A stretch of 64,000 bases of DNA from Fusobacterium ulcerans ATCC 49185 (GCF_900683735.1 NZ_LR215979.1:186001-250000); one strand, 5' to 3'. Positions 46,701 through 54,255 are shown, counted from the first letter of the stretch. The notes: generated by a model not told the origin, from the sequence alone. Numbers and translations are program-made.

Positions 46701-49700
46701 AACCTTGGAACAACAGGAAACCTTACATTCAATTTCCTTGTAGGTGGAATAGGAATTTATAACAATGGAGGAACTCTTAATCTTGGAAATAATACAACTG
46801 CAACAGGTCCAGGTTCTGTTGCAGCAACAGTAAATGGAGACTTAAATTCATCTGGAAATTTAAATATAAGTTCAGGCGGAACAGGATTTCTTGGAATATA
46901 TGATAATGGAACTACAACAGCTAAGAGTATAAGCAATACTGGAAATATTACAGCTGTATCAGGCGGAATAGGACTGGCAGCTATAAAAGGAACAAGTGAT
47001 CCAACAGGCGCAATTACAATAAATAATGGAGGAACTATTATTGTTAGTGGAAAAGCAAGCGTATCTCCTTTTGCTCCTTCTATTGGAATATATACAGATA
47101 TAGCTAATGTAGTAAATACTGGAAATATCAGTGTAGGAAGTAGTGGAATAGGAATTTATTCTAATTATAATGGAGTTCTTACATCAGTCCAAAATGATAA
47201 TATGAAAATAACAGGAACAGATGGAATAGGAGTATATCTAAAAGGTGCAACAAGTGGAATTGTATCAAATAACATAACTTCAACAGGAGGAAAAGGAAAC
47301 ACAGGATTGGTTCTTGATGGAGTTAATTCAGTAAATATAAATGCAGGAAGTATTACTCTAGGAGATGAAAGTGTAGGAATATTAACAACAAATGGAACAG
47401 CTTCTCTAATAGATGGAATTATTTCAATTGGAACTTCAAGTGATACTAAGAGTGCAATTGGAATAGTTGTGAATGCAGGTTCTAATGTAACTGTTGCAGG
47501 AACAGCAACTATTACAACTGGAAATAGAGGAATAGGAGTATATTCTGATGGAGCTGGAACAACAGTTACAGTTGCAAATGCAGGAAATATTTCAGTAGGA
47601 ACAGATGGAATATATATGTACTCTAAAGGAGCTGCTTTGACTTTCACAGGAGATATTACAGCAGATAATCAAATAGGAATAGTAGCAGATAGTGGAAGTG
47701 TGACTGCTAATGGAAGTTCAACTATAACAGTTAAGAATGGCGGAATAGGAGCATATATAAAAAATGCAGCACCATCATTTACAGGTTTAAGTATTGTAGT
47801 TCAAGCTGGTATTTCTGAAACAAGCTCTAATCAAGCAAAATATTCTGTGGGAGTCTATTATGAGGCTGCAGGAAATATAGGAACACTGCCAACAGTAACA
47901 CAAACAGGAAGCTATACAATAGGAACAGTATTAAATAAATCAACAGGAACTACAGCTACTGGAATTAATATTGGAACTTCTGAAAGTAATCAGGTAGGAG
48001 TAATGGTAAAAGGAGGTTCTACTCTTAATGTAACATCAGGAGGAATTGCAGTAGGAAATGGAGACAGCAATATTGGTATATATGGAGAAAACAGCACAAT
48101 TAATGTAACTGGAAATATACTAGTTGGCGCAGCTAGTTCACTTAAAAATTCATCAATAGGAGTTTCTTTAAAAGGAGGTTCACATACAGGAACTACAGGA
48201 AATCTTTTAGTAGGAAGTAACAGTATAGGAATCTATGGAACAACTATGACTGAAAATATTAGTCAAAATGGAACAACTATGACTGTAGGAGATAATGGAG
48301 TAGGTATCTATGGTTCTGGAACTGGGAATATCAACCTAAATATGGCAACAATAGGTCTTGGGAATAACAATTCTGTAGGAATATACGCTAAAGGAATGAA
48401 TGCGTCAATAACAGGAGACATAGGAGTTGGCACAAATACAAGTATAGGAATAGTAAGTGAAGGAAATGGAAATGTAACATATACAGGGGATATGACTATT
48501 GCAGACAAAGGAACTAACAAAGGAGATACAGGCTCAGTAGGAATCTATAAACTGAATGGGACAGGAACTATAACAACTACATCAATGAATAACTGGACTG
48601 TAGGAAATAATGGGTATGGAATCTTTGTGAAGCAAGAAAAAGAACAAATAGCAACAATCAATAATGGTGCTGATATGAATCTGGGAACAGCAGCAGTAGG
48701 AATTTATTCAAGTGGAGCAAACATAATAAATAATACAGGAAATATAACAGTAGGAGCTACAGATGTAAAAGGTGATCATGATAAGGTAGAAAATCATCTT
48801 AACTCAATAGGAATGTATGCAACAGCTGGAACTACTGTAAATAATACAGGAAATATAACTGTAAATTATGACCACTCAGTAGGAATGTATGGAGAAGGAA
48901 CTGAAACAAAGATTAAAAATACTGGAACTATCAGTGTTGATGGTGGAGGGGTAGGAATCCTTGTAAGAGATGGAGCAGTAGCTGTAAATGCTGTTGGAGG
49001 AAATATCATATTAGGAAGTACATTAACCCCAGATCCTTGTACAGCAACAACAGTAGGAATGGCAGCATATTCAGGGGCTAGAATAGAGAATGCAGGAACA
49101 ATAACTGTTAATGAAGGTATTGGAATGCTCATAGGACAAGGAGCAACATTTGCTAATAGTGGAACTATTTATTTAAAAAATGGAATAGGAATAGAAGGAC
49201 CAGGAGCAGTAAATAACTATGGAAATATAATTATTATTTCAGGAGGAAGTGGAACTCCAGGAGCAAATGTAGGTTTATCTAATGCTGAAGTAGGAAGTGT
49301 AAAAATTGAATCAAATGGAACAATAACAATTAATGATAAATATGTATCTATTGGAGGAACACTTTCAACAGCAGGTAATATAGTAGTAAATGGAGCACTT
49401 GTAGATGTAACAACAGGAACACCTTTGTTTAATGCAAACAGTGTAAGTGGAGAGGTAAGAATTCTTCCTAACTTTGCAACAACAGGAAATGGAATTTCAT
49501 ATGAGATAGAAGGTTTTGTTAATACTGCAATGGGAACAATAACAGGAAATAAATTGACTCCTGTAACCTCTCCTCTATTTATTGCAAAAGTAACAGATAA
49601 TGGAAACCTTGTTATAGCTAAAAGACCATATGCAGATATTACAGTAGGAGAACAATTTGATGCATTGGATAAAGGATTGGATAATATTCTGAAAAATAGT

Positions 49701-50768
49701 GGGGGAGTAGGAAAAGATGCTGATATCTTAAAAGGATTGAATAAGTACTTGGAAGGGCTGCCATCAGATCAGTTTGAAAGAGAAGCATCATTAAAACTAG
49801 CTGAAACAAGAGGAGATATTTATGCAACTATTCAAGGAAGAATGCAGGATATCAACAGAGCTTTTGATAATTCATTCTATGAACTTGAATCTTCATATAA
49901 TCTGACTAAAGACAGCAGCAAATACAGTGTTATCTATACTGATGGAAACTATAAAGATTCTACATTAGGAATAGATGACTATGATTACAAAGTAATGGGG
50001 CTTCTTTATATGAAAGAAAAAGAAGGAACAGAATATGGAAGCAAGTATGGATATACATTAGGATTTACTGGATCAAAATTTGATTTTGATGATGGTGGAT
50101 CAAAAGAAGATGTATACTCATTGAGAGTAGGAACACATAGAGTTAAAAATCTAAGTGAAGAGCATAAAGTATCATGGCTGTCAAGAATAGAACTTGGATA
50201 TAACAGACATATTGCTAAGAGAAAGCTTAATCTTCAAGAAACTTATGAGAATAAGGGAGAGTACAATACTTACTCTGTAGCACTTGATAACAGACTTACA
50301 AAAGTAATCTATACAGACTTGTCTAGACAGTTGGATGTATATGCTGATTTAGATTTAGAATATGGAAAAGTAGATGACTTTAAAGAAAGCGCTGGAAGTA
50401 AAGGTGGACTTGAAGTACAGATTAAAGATAATGACTACTTAAGTACACAGGTAGGAGCAGGAGTGAAAGCATCTCAAAGAATCTATGCAGGAAATGATAT
50501 ATCAGTAAAAGTAACAGCAGATGTAAAATATGCATATGAATTTGGAGATAACTATGATGGTAATAAAGCAAGACTTAAAAATGGAGAAGAGGGATATTAC
50601 AGCTTGATAACTCCAGAAGAGAGGGAAGGAAAATTAACAGGAAAAGCCGGACTTACAGTAGAAAAAGCTAACTACATGGGAGTAACATTTGAAGTGGAAG
50701 CAGCAGATGAGGGAAGTAGAAAAGGTTCATCAATTAAATATGGAATGAGATTCAATTATAAATTTTAA
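40713..50768 (+). CDS. Giant type Va autotransporter adhesin (Fap2/RadD-like), 3351 residues
   Basis: The protein starts with the fusobacterial autotransporter N-terminal region: signal EKSLKRFLKRKVSYSLSLLIAFMITGGISFGEG, then a coiled coil (EEIQETRGDLLTRIQTEREEIKRKIAENERLIKEY). Residues about 185-295 are rich in Pro, Thr and Ala (PTAPETPTVIIPDIPDM). The passenger to about residue 3000 is a long beta-helix of NTGNI/GVGIY-type repeats. The last 280 residues form the outer-membrane barrel (from about GLPSDQFEREASLKLAETRGDIYATIQ) ending in FNYKF. Fap2 and RadD share this size and plan and mediate co-aggregation and host or immune-cell binding; the ligand here is unknown. Few cysteines occur. Confidence 0.95.
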   Translation: MRKNDIEKSLKRFLKRKVSYSLSLLIAFMITGGISFGEGITAEEIQETRGDLLTRIQTEREEIKRKIAENERLIKEYNSDFVELVRKGDFYSKPLIPSTQVFFSYQYLDNGKMKDRTEKEFKETIDAVNKHYGITSGESLLKSTGNVGKDKVMAGNGVVVDNEVFRETIEVGANIKPVEPELPSINPNVSVNVSAPVVSLGALPGTVSPTMPSISTVTAPVVAPPTAPGNLSVNVSTPLAVDKITVTPPSIPTIAAPAEKRIEVNTPTAPGGFEPTTVTAPTAPETPTVIIPDIPDMIIGSSTTGTGDNAWYWKSDGDLGPINQINLTGGTFSARSASSIDNIYITNYAGTTTTTNGTTNYTSDAGDTRDVVNGTATSSVGFYKWCGAPIIRMGSAVTINWEGAGSNRRALLKNDVHGDNATALNTLKNGSSAQTITTAEYNYIASNIYPYHNHTNAGNTDGNGSLTATKIMYGANYGTWNLSGDYINGYEADGHADSSNNRATVFQNYGTIQTLANSSRIALLAYGSENSGYRTFTSVNSGTMIINGKTSAIFAPNRSGTNHEINFLNYGKLVINGGNNVGLYINGSSDGGSTLFMDKPLEIYGDNNIGAYFLTSGFNLNGTNSELKINIGVSDTNVTNIGQSTIGTGNNTILGQVSALIEGNVGISSKFAKALKNHEIKIGTETKSNIGFYGGHTTGIFSLGTGNITIYGGKSNIGIYTDKGDITSSGDITLSGGIGNMAVYSTAAGKTVQVNKINTADIEDSVVVYGENGAKIIAKELNVVSKIGDNPTAADKNDTGAAFAKGAGTTITITRVSPAIEANINITGAKLTDADRYVGFGLMAAEGGVINAKNNYIKVTDGSTAAASIGTNSNIDLSGGTVEFNGSGYAVYSDGVGKINLSNSNIILKGKSTAFDLTLGATSPITLDSNSRIHVESNDVVVFNLKNATGLNTNNLEASITTALGSALGGTSLSSLIVAGEGIDKYKTAAVDGGTIIIGNLDKTGIGAAGETQEQKDGNFYYNRFLGQRLVATATNSTVSAVLNNTQASKFNNQVVGLEMNSSKLAASNAEAGINLVNSTIIADRDGAGAGAIGAFINYGVVNIDGTSLIKVEKENNTVNDKAVGIYAVNGSKVSNNGDIEVGGKESIGILGMAYRETVDGTVVVAEYGSSAQDQGKIDITNSKNITLDGEGSIGIYAYNNNPSGTNADANVSNTANITVGNSGDSAAIGIYGKKAKISNTGNITVGNGGVAIYATKKSEITNLGTLNLSSNGIGVIIDGTSTIATTVTNIVLNSVGEADTSGKTGIFYKGDSGTESKTIGVAVNASALDKGTAIYVENMNVTSSGTLNVGKEGVGIFVKGNSTQTGTNTGNIDLTSGKTGAVGMYTKTANILNGTGGVINVNDVSQIGMYAEGAGSKATNKGKINLNVDKTIGIYVKSGAVTELDVGNTIVFNGKSSVGVFAENAAVKFKDNLTFKNNNENKNIYIYGKGTTVGIEAGKVVTVDGGTLTTTGNKTVGIYLQNEGTGSTFTSNTTGQLNVVNGAIGIYSKGNNTLNVNANVTAAGEKTTGVFIEDGSTIAGTVTIVGASGVGAVGVYGSGGAVTIGAGELALNTNTDEGTGMYLTDGAYASGGKITVNNTAAAENIGVYYSKGTALKTITNESEIELAGNKSIGIYAADGINLVNTKNITSTGLNNNIASYVGENSALTSNGDITMTGTDNIGIYTGKGSGVNNGTINLIGATGISSAGMVAKTDTASDTASVENKNTITVGNNLGMYIKGDGASSGKNTGSIVATGGTGVYVDGGGNSFDGTGGSITSNAVGIYLKDTDAYKITAGTLNIGSGGVGVFGENAKIDFAVNVVGTGAVGVAAKRGTVISGNITTGQGSVGAYVLDNTVSFNGVDITTGTNSTNSSIGILLNSAVGTYTMSNVTVSAQDGVGIYLDGTTPGINLTHNGTINTTGGIGIYVDAGTTLTTGISEFNINGGTGVYIDGGTANLGTTGNLTFNFLVGGIGIYNNGGTLNLGNNTTATGPGSVAATVNGDLNSSGNLNISSGGTGFLGIYDNGTTTAKSISNTGNITAVSGGIGLAAIKGTSDPTGAITINNGGTIIVSGKASVSPFAPSIGIYTDIANVVNTGNISVGSSGIGIYSNYNGVLTSVQNDNMKITGTDGIGVYLKGATSGIVSNNITSTGGKGNTGLVLDGVNSVNINAGSITLGDESVGILTTNGTASLIDGIISIGTSSDTKSAIGIVVNAGSNVTVAGTATITTGNRGIGVYSDGAGTTVTVANAGNISVGTDGIYMYSKGAALTFTGDITADNQIGIVADSGSVTANGSSTITVKNGGIGAYIKNAAPSFTGLSIVVQAGISETSSNQAKYSVGVYYEAAGNIGTLPTVTQTGSYTIGTVLNKSTGTTATGINIGTSESNQVGVMVKGGSTLNVTSGGIAVGNGDSNIGIYGENSTINVTGNILVGAASSLKNSSIGVSLKGGSHTGTTGNLLVGSNSIGIYGTTMTENISQNGTTMTVGDNGVGIYGSGTGNINLNMATIGLGNNNSVGIYAKGMNASITGDIGVGTNTSIGIVSEGNGNVTYTGDMTIADKGTNKGDTGSVGIYKLNGTGTITTTSMNNWTVGNNGYGIFVKQEKEQIATINNGADMNLGTAAVGIYSSGANIINNTGNITVGATDVKGDHDKVENHLNSIGMYATAGTTVNNTGNITVNYDHSVGMYGEGTETKIKNTGTISVDGGGVGILVRDGAVAVNAVGGNIILGSTLTPDPCTATTVGMAAYSGARIENAGTITVNEGIGMLIGQGATFANSGTIYLKNGIGIEGPGAVNNYGNIIIISGGSGTPGANVGLSNAEVGSVKIESNGTITINDKYVSIGGTLSTAGNIVVNGALVDVTTGTPLFNANSVSGEVRILPNFATTGNGISYEIEGFVNTAMGTITGNKLTPVTSPLFIAKVTDNGNLVIAKRPYADITVGEQFDALDKGLDNILKNSGGVGKDADILKGLNKYLEGLPSDQFEREASLKLAETRGDIYATIQGRMQDINRAFDNSFYELESSYNLTKDSSKYSVIYTDGNYKDSTLGIDDYDYKVMGLLYMKEKEGTEYGSKYGYTLGFTGSKFDFDDGGSKEDVYSLRVGTHRVKNLSEEHKVSWLSRIELGYNRHIAKRKLNLQETYENKGEYNTYSVALDNRLTKVIYTDLSRQLDVYADLDLEYGKVDDFKESAGSKGGLEVQIKDNDYLSTQVGAGVKASQRIYAGNDISVKVTADVKYAYEFGDNYDGNKARLKNGEEGYYSLITPEEREGKLTGKAGLTVEKANYMGVTFEVEAADEGSRKGSSIKYGMRFNYKF

Positions 50769-50778
50769 TTTAGGAAAG

Positions 50779-50798
50779 CTGTCCCTGAAAAGGGACAG
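50779..50798 (+). terminator. Short hairpin after the giant autotransporter
   Basis: CTGTCCCT pairs perfectly with AGGGACAG around GAAA, followed by TTTATT. It probably ends some transcripts while allowing readthrough into the small downstream genes. Confidence 0.7.
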
Positions 50799-50824
50799 TT
50801 TATTAAACTAAAGGTGGAAAGAAT

Positions 50825-51148
50825 ATGGAAGAAAAGACAGAAAGAAGAGGTAGACCTTTAGGAAGTGGAAATAAAAAAGATGTTATCTTAGGTATAAGAG
50901 TAAGTAATGAAGAATTTAATATAATAAAAGAAGGTCTTGCTAAATTAAAAAATAAATATAAAACAAATAAAAAAATAATTTTGTATCTATTTGAGAAATA
51001 TAATATTTCTGAAGAAAACAAGAAAAAATCAAATAAAGCATTTCTTAAAACAGTAATTGAAGAAATGAAAAAGAAAAAATATACAAAGGAAGAAAAAGAG
51101 CAGTTAATAAAAGAAATATATAAAACTATGGAAGAGAAAAATAAATAA
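50825..51148 (+). CDS. RHH-like protein with AT-hook-type N-terminus
   Basis: This 107-residue basic protein begins KTERRGRPLGSGNKKD, which contains the AT-hook core RGRP. It continues with the RHH-like pattern VILGIRVSNEEFNIIKEGLAKLKNKYKTNKKIILYLFEKY. The C-terminal third (FLKTVIEEMKKKKYTKEEKEQLIKEIYKTM) is helical and shares the motif KKKYTxEEK with the next gene. Upstream purines (AAGGTGGAAAG) precede the ATG. It is probably a DNA-binding regulator of the adhesin cluster. Paralogues are at 25.4, 25.6 and 52.0 kb. Confidence 0.75.
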   Translation: MEEKTERRGRPLGSGNKKDVILGIRVSNEEFNIIKEGLAKLKNKYKTNKKIILYLFEKYNISEENKKKSNKAFLKTVIEEMKKKKYTKEEKEQLIKEIYKTMEEKNK

Positions 51149-51181
51149 TATTTTTTAAAAGTATTTAACTAAGGAGAAAGT

Positions 51182-51598
51182 ATGCAAATTAAATTAACTA
51201 AGGAAGAGATAGAAAAATTAGGTGGAAATAAAGATGGAATAGCTCAACTTTTAGTAAGAAAGGCTATTCTTGCAGAAATGGAAAAGAAAAAATATACAGA
51301 AGAAGAAAAAAAATATCTTGAAGAAATGAAAATAAATATAGAAGTTGAATTTTATCTTAATTCAATAGCACAAAAATCAGTTCAAATATATGATTATGAA
51401 CTATTAGAAATATATAAAAACAATACTGAGGTATTGAAGGATAAAAATACAGTGGAAATATATCCACAACTTCAACAAGCTTTATTCAATCAGAAACTTG
51501 GAGAAGAAAAAGTAAAAGTAATAAATGAAATAGTTGAAAAATATAAAATAAATAATATATTAAAAGAGTATATAAAACCAGAAGAGGAAAGAAACTAG
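51182..51598 (+). CDS. SurA-like helical protein without signal peptide
   Basis: The 138-residue protein has no signal peptide or PPIase domain. Its pattern resembles the N- and C-terminal helices of SurA/parvulin chaperones. The N-terminal part is LLVRKAILAEMEKKKYTEEEKKYLEEMKINIEVEFYLNSIAQKSV. The middle is DYELLEIYKNNTEVLKDKN. The end is VEIYPQLQQALFNQKLGEEKVKVINEIVEKYKINNILKEYI, close to the typical SurA ending. It may be a cytosolic holdase for adhesin precursors, or only share the helical layout. It ends 8 bp before the FadA-like gene. Confidence 0.7.
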   Translation: MQIKLTKEEIEKLGGNKDGIAQLLVRKAILAEMEKKKYTEEEKKYLEEMKINIEVEFYLNSIAQKSVQIYDYELLEIYKNNTEVLKDKNTVEIYPQLQQALFNQKLGEEKVKVINEIVEKYKINNILKEYIKPEEERN

Positions 51599-51606
51599 GG
51601 GGAAAA

Positions 51607-51969
51607 ATGAAAAAAATATTAATAGGATGTATTTTAGCAGTATCAGCAGTATCATATTCAGCAACAGATGTAATGTCAACATTTGAACAGCTTGAACTTA
51701 ATCTTCAACAGTTAGAAGCTGAAGAAAGAGCTATGTATAATCAAAGAAAAGCAGAGGCTGAAGAAGCTGAAAAAACTCTGGCAGCTCAAAGAAAAATGTA
51801 TGCAGAGATTTCAGAAAAAGAAAAGAGAATAATAAGTGTGAAAGATAATAAATTTTATAAAGATCAATATCAAGAATTAGCAAGAAAATATGGAGAGGCT
51901 AAAAAAGAATTGGAAATAGATATGGGGAAACAGGAAGAAATAATAAAAATGTTTGAAGTTATAAAATAA
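51607..51969 (+). CDS. FadA-family adhesin
   Basis: The 120-residue protein closely follows FadA of F. nucleatum: signal peptide MKKILIGCILAVSAVSYSA, then TD at the start of the mature chain. Helical repeats LEAEERAMYNQRKAEAEEAEKTLAAQRKMYAEISEKEKRI follow. The FadA hallmark block KFYKDQYQELARKYGEAKKELEIDMGKQEEIIKMFEVIK (FadA: RFYKSQYQELASKYEDALKKLEAEMEQQKAVISDFEKI) closes the protein. FadA forms helical-hairpin filaments that bind cadherins and is central to invasion. The operon position beside an autotransporter suggests joint expression. The exact receptor is not inferable. Confidence 0.9.
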   Translation: MKKILIGCILAVSAVSYSATDVMSTFEQLELNLQQLEAEERAMYNQRKAEAEEAEKTLAAQRKMYAEISEKEKRIISVKDNKFYKDQYQELARKYGEAKKELEIDMGKQEEIIKMFEVIK

Positions 51970-51998
51970 AAAATATTGGAGATAAAAAAGGGAAAAAG

Positions 51999-52190
51999 AT
52001 GAATACAAAAGATTATAGAATATATGGATGCCATTTTACAAAAGAGGAATATAGTTTTATAAAAAGAAAGTTAAAAAAATTATGTAGCCAAACAGATGAA
52101 ACAAAAAAAACTAACACTGAAGTATTATTAGACCTTTTTAAACTTGCATTAAAAGAAGAAAAAAATAGAAAAAATACCAAAAATGAATAA
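51999..52190 (+). CDS. Small RHH-like protein, last gene of the adhesin operon
   Basis: This 63-residue basic protein has the family pattern KDYRIYGCHFTKEEYSFIKRKLKKLCSQTDETKKTNTEVLLDLFKLALKEEK. The first 13 residues fit a DNA-contacting strand, followed by two helices. Upstream AAAAAGGGAAAAAG is a weaker ribosome site. It follows the FadA-like gene by 29 bp. A terminator follows about 70 bp downstream. A regulatory role is inferred from the fold pattern only. Confidence 0.7.
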   Translation: MNTKDYRIYGCHFTKEEYSFIKRKLKKLCSQTDETKKTNTEVLLDLFKLALKEEKNRKNTKNE

Positions 52191-52264
52191 AATAGTATTT
52201 AAACAAGGAAAAGCATTAAAACAAAAATTTAATGAAGAAATATAAAAAGAATAGAAATTTTATA

Positions 52265-52300
52265 AATAATGGGGCAGAGAATTTTTTCTGTCCCATTATT
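52265..52300 (+). terminator. Terminator of the adhesin operon
   Basis: AATAATGGGGCAGA pairs with TCTGTCCCATTATT (one G-T wobble), with an 8-base loop and T-run. Confidence 0.88.
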
Positions 52301-52504
52301 TTAAAGAATAAACTTTCTCTTATTTAATCTAAATGAGGAATGTTAAAATTTTTTTGTTATATATAATATATTTTATTTAATAATTTTAGTACATGGAATA
52401 TATTCATAGATTTTAAACTATGATACAATTCATTAAAATAGTTAGTTTCGTTTTACAATAAGTGCATTTGTACTAAATATAGATATGAAATATATTGTTT
52501 ATAG

Positions 52505-52514
52505 TGTTATAACA
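52505..52514. promoter_or_regulatory. Palindrome TGTTATAACA, operator candidate in the GntR leader
   Basis: A perfect 10-bp palindrome in the context TAGTGTTATAACAGTAATT. The same core with similar flanks (AAGTGTTATAACAGTTATA) sits 33 bp upstream of the TAXI gene, pointing to one regulator acting on both. Confidence 0.6.
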
Positions 52515-52547
52515 GTAATTTCGAAAATAACCAAAGGAGTGAGTATA

Positions 52548-53192
52548 GTGGTAGAAGAGAATTTCCAAACCGCATCAGATATAGCTTATAGAATAATTTC
52601 ACAAAAAATTTTAGATGGAGAATTTTCTCCTGGAATGAAATTATCAAGGAGAAAAATGGCAGAAGTAGCAGGAGTTAGTGTAATTCCTGTAATAGAAGCT
52701 TTAAAAAAATTGGAAGAAAACTATTTGGTTGAATCAAAACCTCAATGGGGATCTTATGTTATAGTTCCAACAAAAGAAAAAATTATAGAAAATTATCAGC
52801 TTAGAGAAGCAATAGAATGTCAATCAGCAAGAATATTATCTAAGACTATGACTAAAGAACAGTGTGAAGAATTAATGATAATAGCTACAGAATTAGATAC
52901 TATACCCTATACTGCAGAAACAGTTTTTGATAGCAGAAATTCTCACATTTTATTTCATGCAAAACTTACTGAATTTACAGGAAATAGTTTGTTGATAAAT
53001 ACTTTAAAAAAAATAAATATGTTCTGGATTTTATGTAAAGCAATAGGAACAAATGCACCTAAGGCTACTTATCCAAGATATTGGCATAGATATTTAATTG
53101 ATACTATTGCAAAAGGAAATCCTGATGAAGCAGAAAAATTAATGAGAGTACATGTGAATGATTCTTTAGAATTGATAATAGCAAATTTGTAA
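52548..53192 (+). CDS. GntR-family regulator with FCD domain
   Basis: The 214-residue protein has an N-terminal winged helix (about residues 8-70, TASDIAYRIISQKILDGEFSPGMKLSRRKMAEVAGVSVIPVIEALKKLEENYLVE) and a C-terminal helical FCD ligand domain (about 80-210, ending HVNDSLELI). FCD regulators bind carboxylates through a metal with Asp/His ligands; HxxxH-like residues occur in FHAKLTEFTG and YWHRYLID. The start is GTG 52548, 8 bp after AGGAG; the frame upstream is open but lacks a site. It precedes a TAXI-TRAP and dehydrogenase operon, which it likely controls. Confidence 0.88.
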   Translation: MVEENFQTASDIAYRIISQKILDGEFSPGMKLSRRKMAEVAGVSVIPVIEALKKLEENYLVESKPQWGSYVIVPTKEKIIENYQLREAIECQSARILSKTMTKEQCEELMIIATELDTIPYTAETVFDSRNSHILFHAKLTEFTGNSLLINTLKKINMFWILCKAIGTNAPKATYPRYWHRYLIDTIAKGNPDEAEKLMRVHVNDSLELIIANL

Positions 53193-53232
53193 AAATGGGT
53201 TTAAATGGTTATCAAATTTTATTTAACATAAG

Positions 53233-53242
53233 TGTTATAACA
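53233..53242. promoter_or_regulatory. Palindrome TGTTATAACA upstream of the TAXI gene
   Basis: Identical 10-bp palindrome to the one at 52505-52514, inside the 82-bp GntR-TAXI gap and before the ribosome site. It is probably an operator of the FCD regulator. Confidence 0.65.
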
Positions 53243-53274
53243 GTTATATTATCTAATGAAAGTGGAGGTATTTT

Positions 53275-54255
53275 ATGAAAAACTTTAAAGTTTCAAAGGT
53301 CGTTAGCAGTTTTGTTTTATTGTTAGTATTGGGAATATCTACATATGCAGCTGGGGTGAAATATATTTCTATTGCCACATCAAGTGCAGGGGGAGCTTTT
53401 TCTATTATTGGAACAGCAATGTCTGATATCATAAATAAAAATGATTCAAATGTTTCTGCTAATATAGAAATAACTGGAGGCTCATCAGAGAATATTTTAC
53501 TGGCTAGAAATAAAAATGTGGAGTTAGCTATGACAGCTTCAGATGTATTGGCTCTTGCATTGGAAGGTAAGGGAAGTTTTGAAGGTAAAAAAATAGATAA
53601 AGATGATCTAAGAGGTGTAATGGGTGGACATATGACAACATTACAGGTATATACACTAAGAGATGGGAAAATAAAAAGTTTTAAAGATTTGAAAGGAAAG
53701 AAAATAGCTGTAGGTCCTGCAGGAAGTGTTGCTGGAGATGCAATGAAAACTATAATGGATGCTTATGGATATGAAATAAATAAAGATTGGAAACCAGAGT
53801 ATCTATCTCATGGGGATGGGGCAGAGGCTTTAACAGATGGAAATGTAGATGCAGTATGTATAATGAGTACTTTACCTGCTTCACCAGTTACAACAGCAGC
53901 AGCTTCAAGACCTATTCGTTTGCTAGGATTAGAAAAAGAATATTTTGATAAAATAATGACAGAATGCCCATATTATATTCCAGCTAAAATAGCTGCTAAT
54001 GTATATAATGGACAAGATGAAGAAATAGAATATACTTTTGGAAGTGCAAGTATTTTAATAACTTACAGAGATATGCCAGAAGAAGATATTTATAATATGG
54101 CAAAAGCTTTATTTGAAAACAATGAGCTATTAGTGGCAGCTTATCCTCAATGTAATGAGTGGAACATTGAGAATGCTACTAGAGGGTTAGAAGGATTGGT
54201 AGAAATGCATCCAGGAGTTATAAAATATCTGAAAGAAAAAGGGATTATGAATTAA
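53275..54255 (+). CDS. TAXI-family TRAP transporter substrate-binding protein
   Basis: The 326-residue exported receptor has a signal peptide (MKNFKVSKVVSSFVLLLVLGISTYAAG) and a TAXI-type fold. Typical parts are YISIATSSAGGAFSIIGTAMSDIIN, GGSSENILLARNKNVELAMTASD, and KIAVGPAGSVAGDAMKTIMDAYG. TAXI receptors serve fused TRAP permeases such as the next gene. Known or proposed substrates include glutamate and other small acids, but none can be inferred here with certainty. GTGGAGG lies upstream of the ATG. Confidence 0.93.
   Translation: MKNFKVSKVVSSFVLLLVLGISTYAAGVKYISIATSSAGGAFSIIGTAMSDIINKNDSNVSANIEITGGSSENILLARNKNVELAMTASDVLALALEGKGSFEGKKIDKDDLRGVMGGHMTTLQVYTLRDGKIKSFKDLKGKKIAVGPAGSVAGDAMKTIMDAYGYEINKDWKPEYLSHGDGAEALTDGNVDAVCIMSTLPASPVTTAAASRPIRLLGLEKEYFDKIMTECPYYIPAKIAANVYNGQDEEIEYTFGSASILITYRDMPEEDIYNMAKALFENNELLVAAYPQCNEWNIENATRGLEGLVEMHPGVIKYLKEKGIMN

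Larger units (their letters stand above)
52191..52547. other. Gap with terminator and regulator promoter region
   Basis: The gap contains the adhesin-operon terminator (52265-52300) and the leader of the FCD regulator, including the palindrome TGTTATAACA (52505-52514). No other feature is seen. Confidence 0.5.

Noticed and set aside
44000-49400. Repeated short blocks that could suggest a CRISPR array
   Set aside because: The repeats are irregular coding repeats (GVGIY, NTGNI) of the beta-helix passenger in one continuous frame, without constant spacers.
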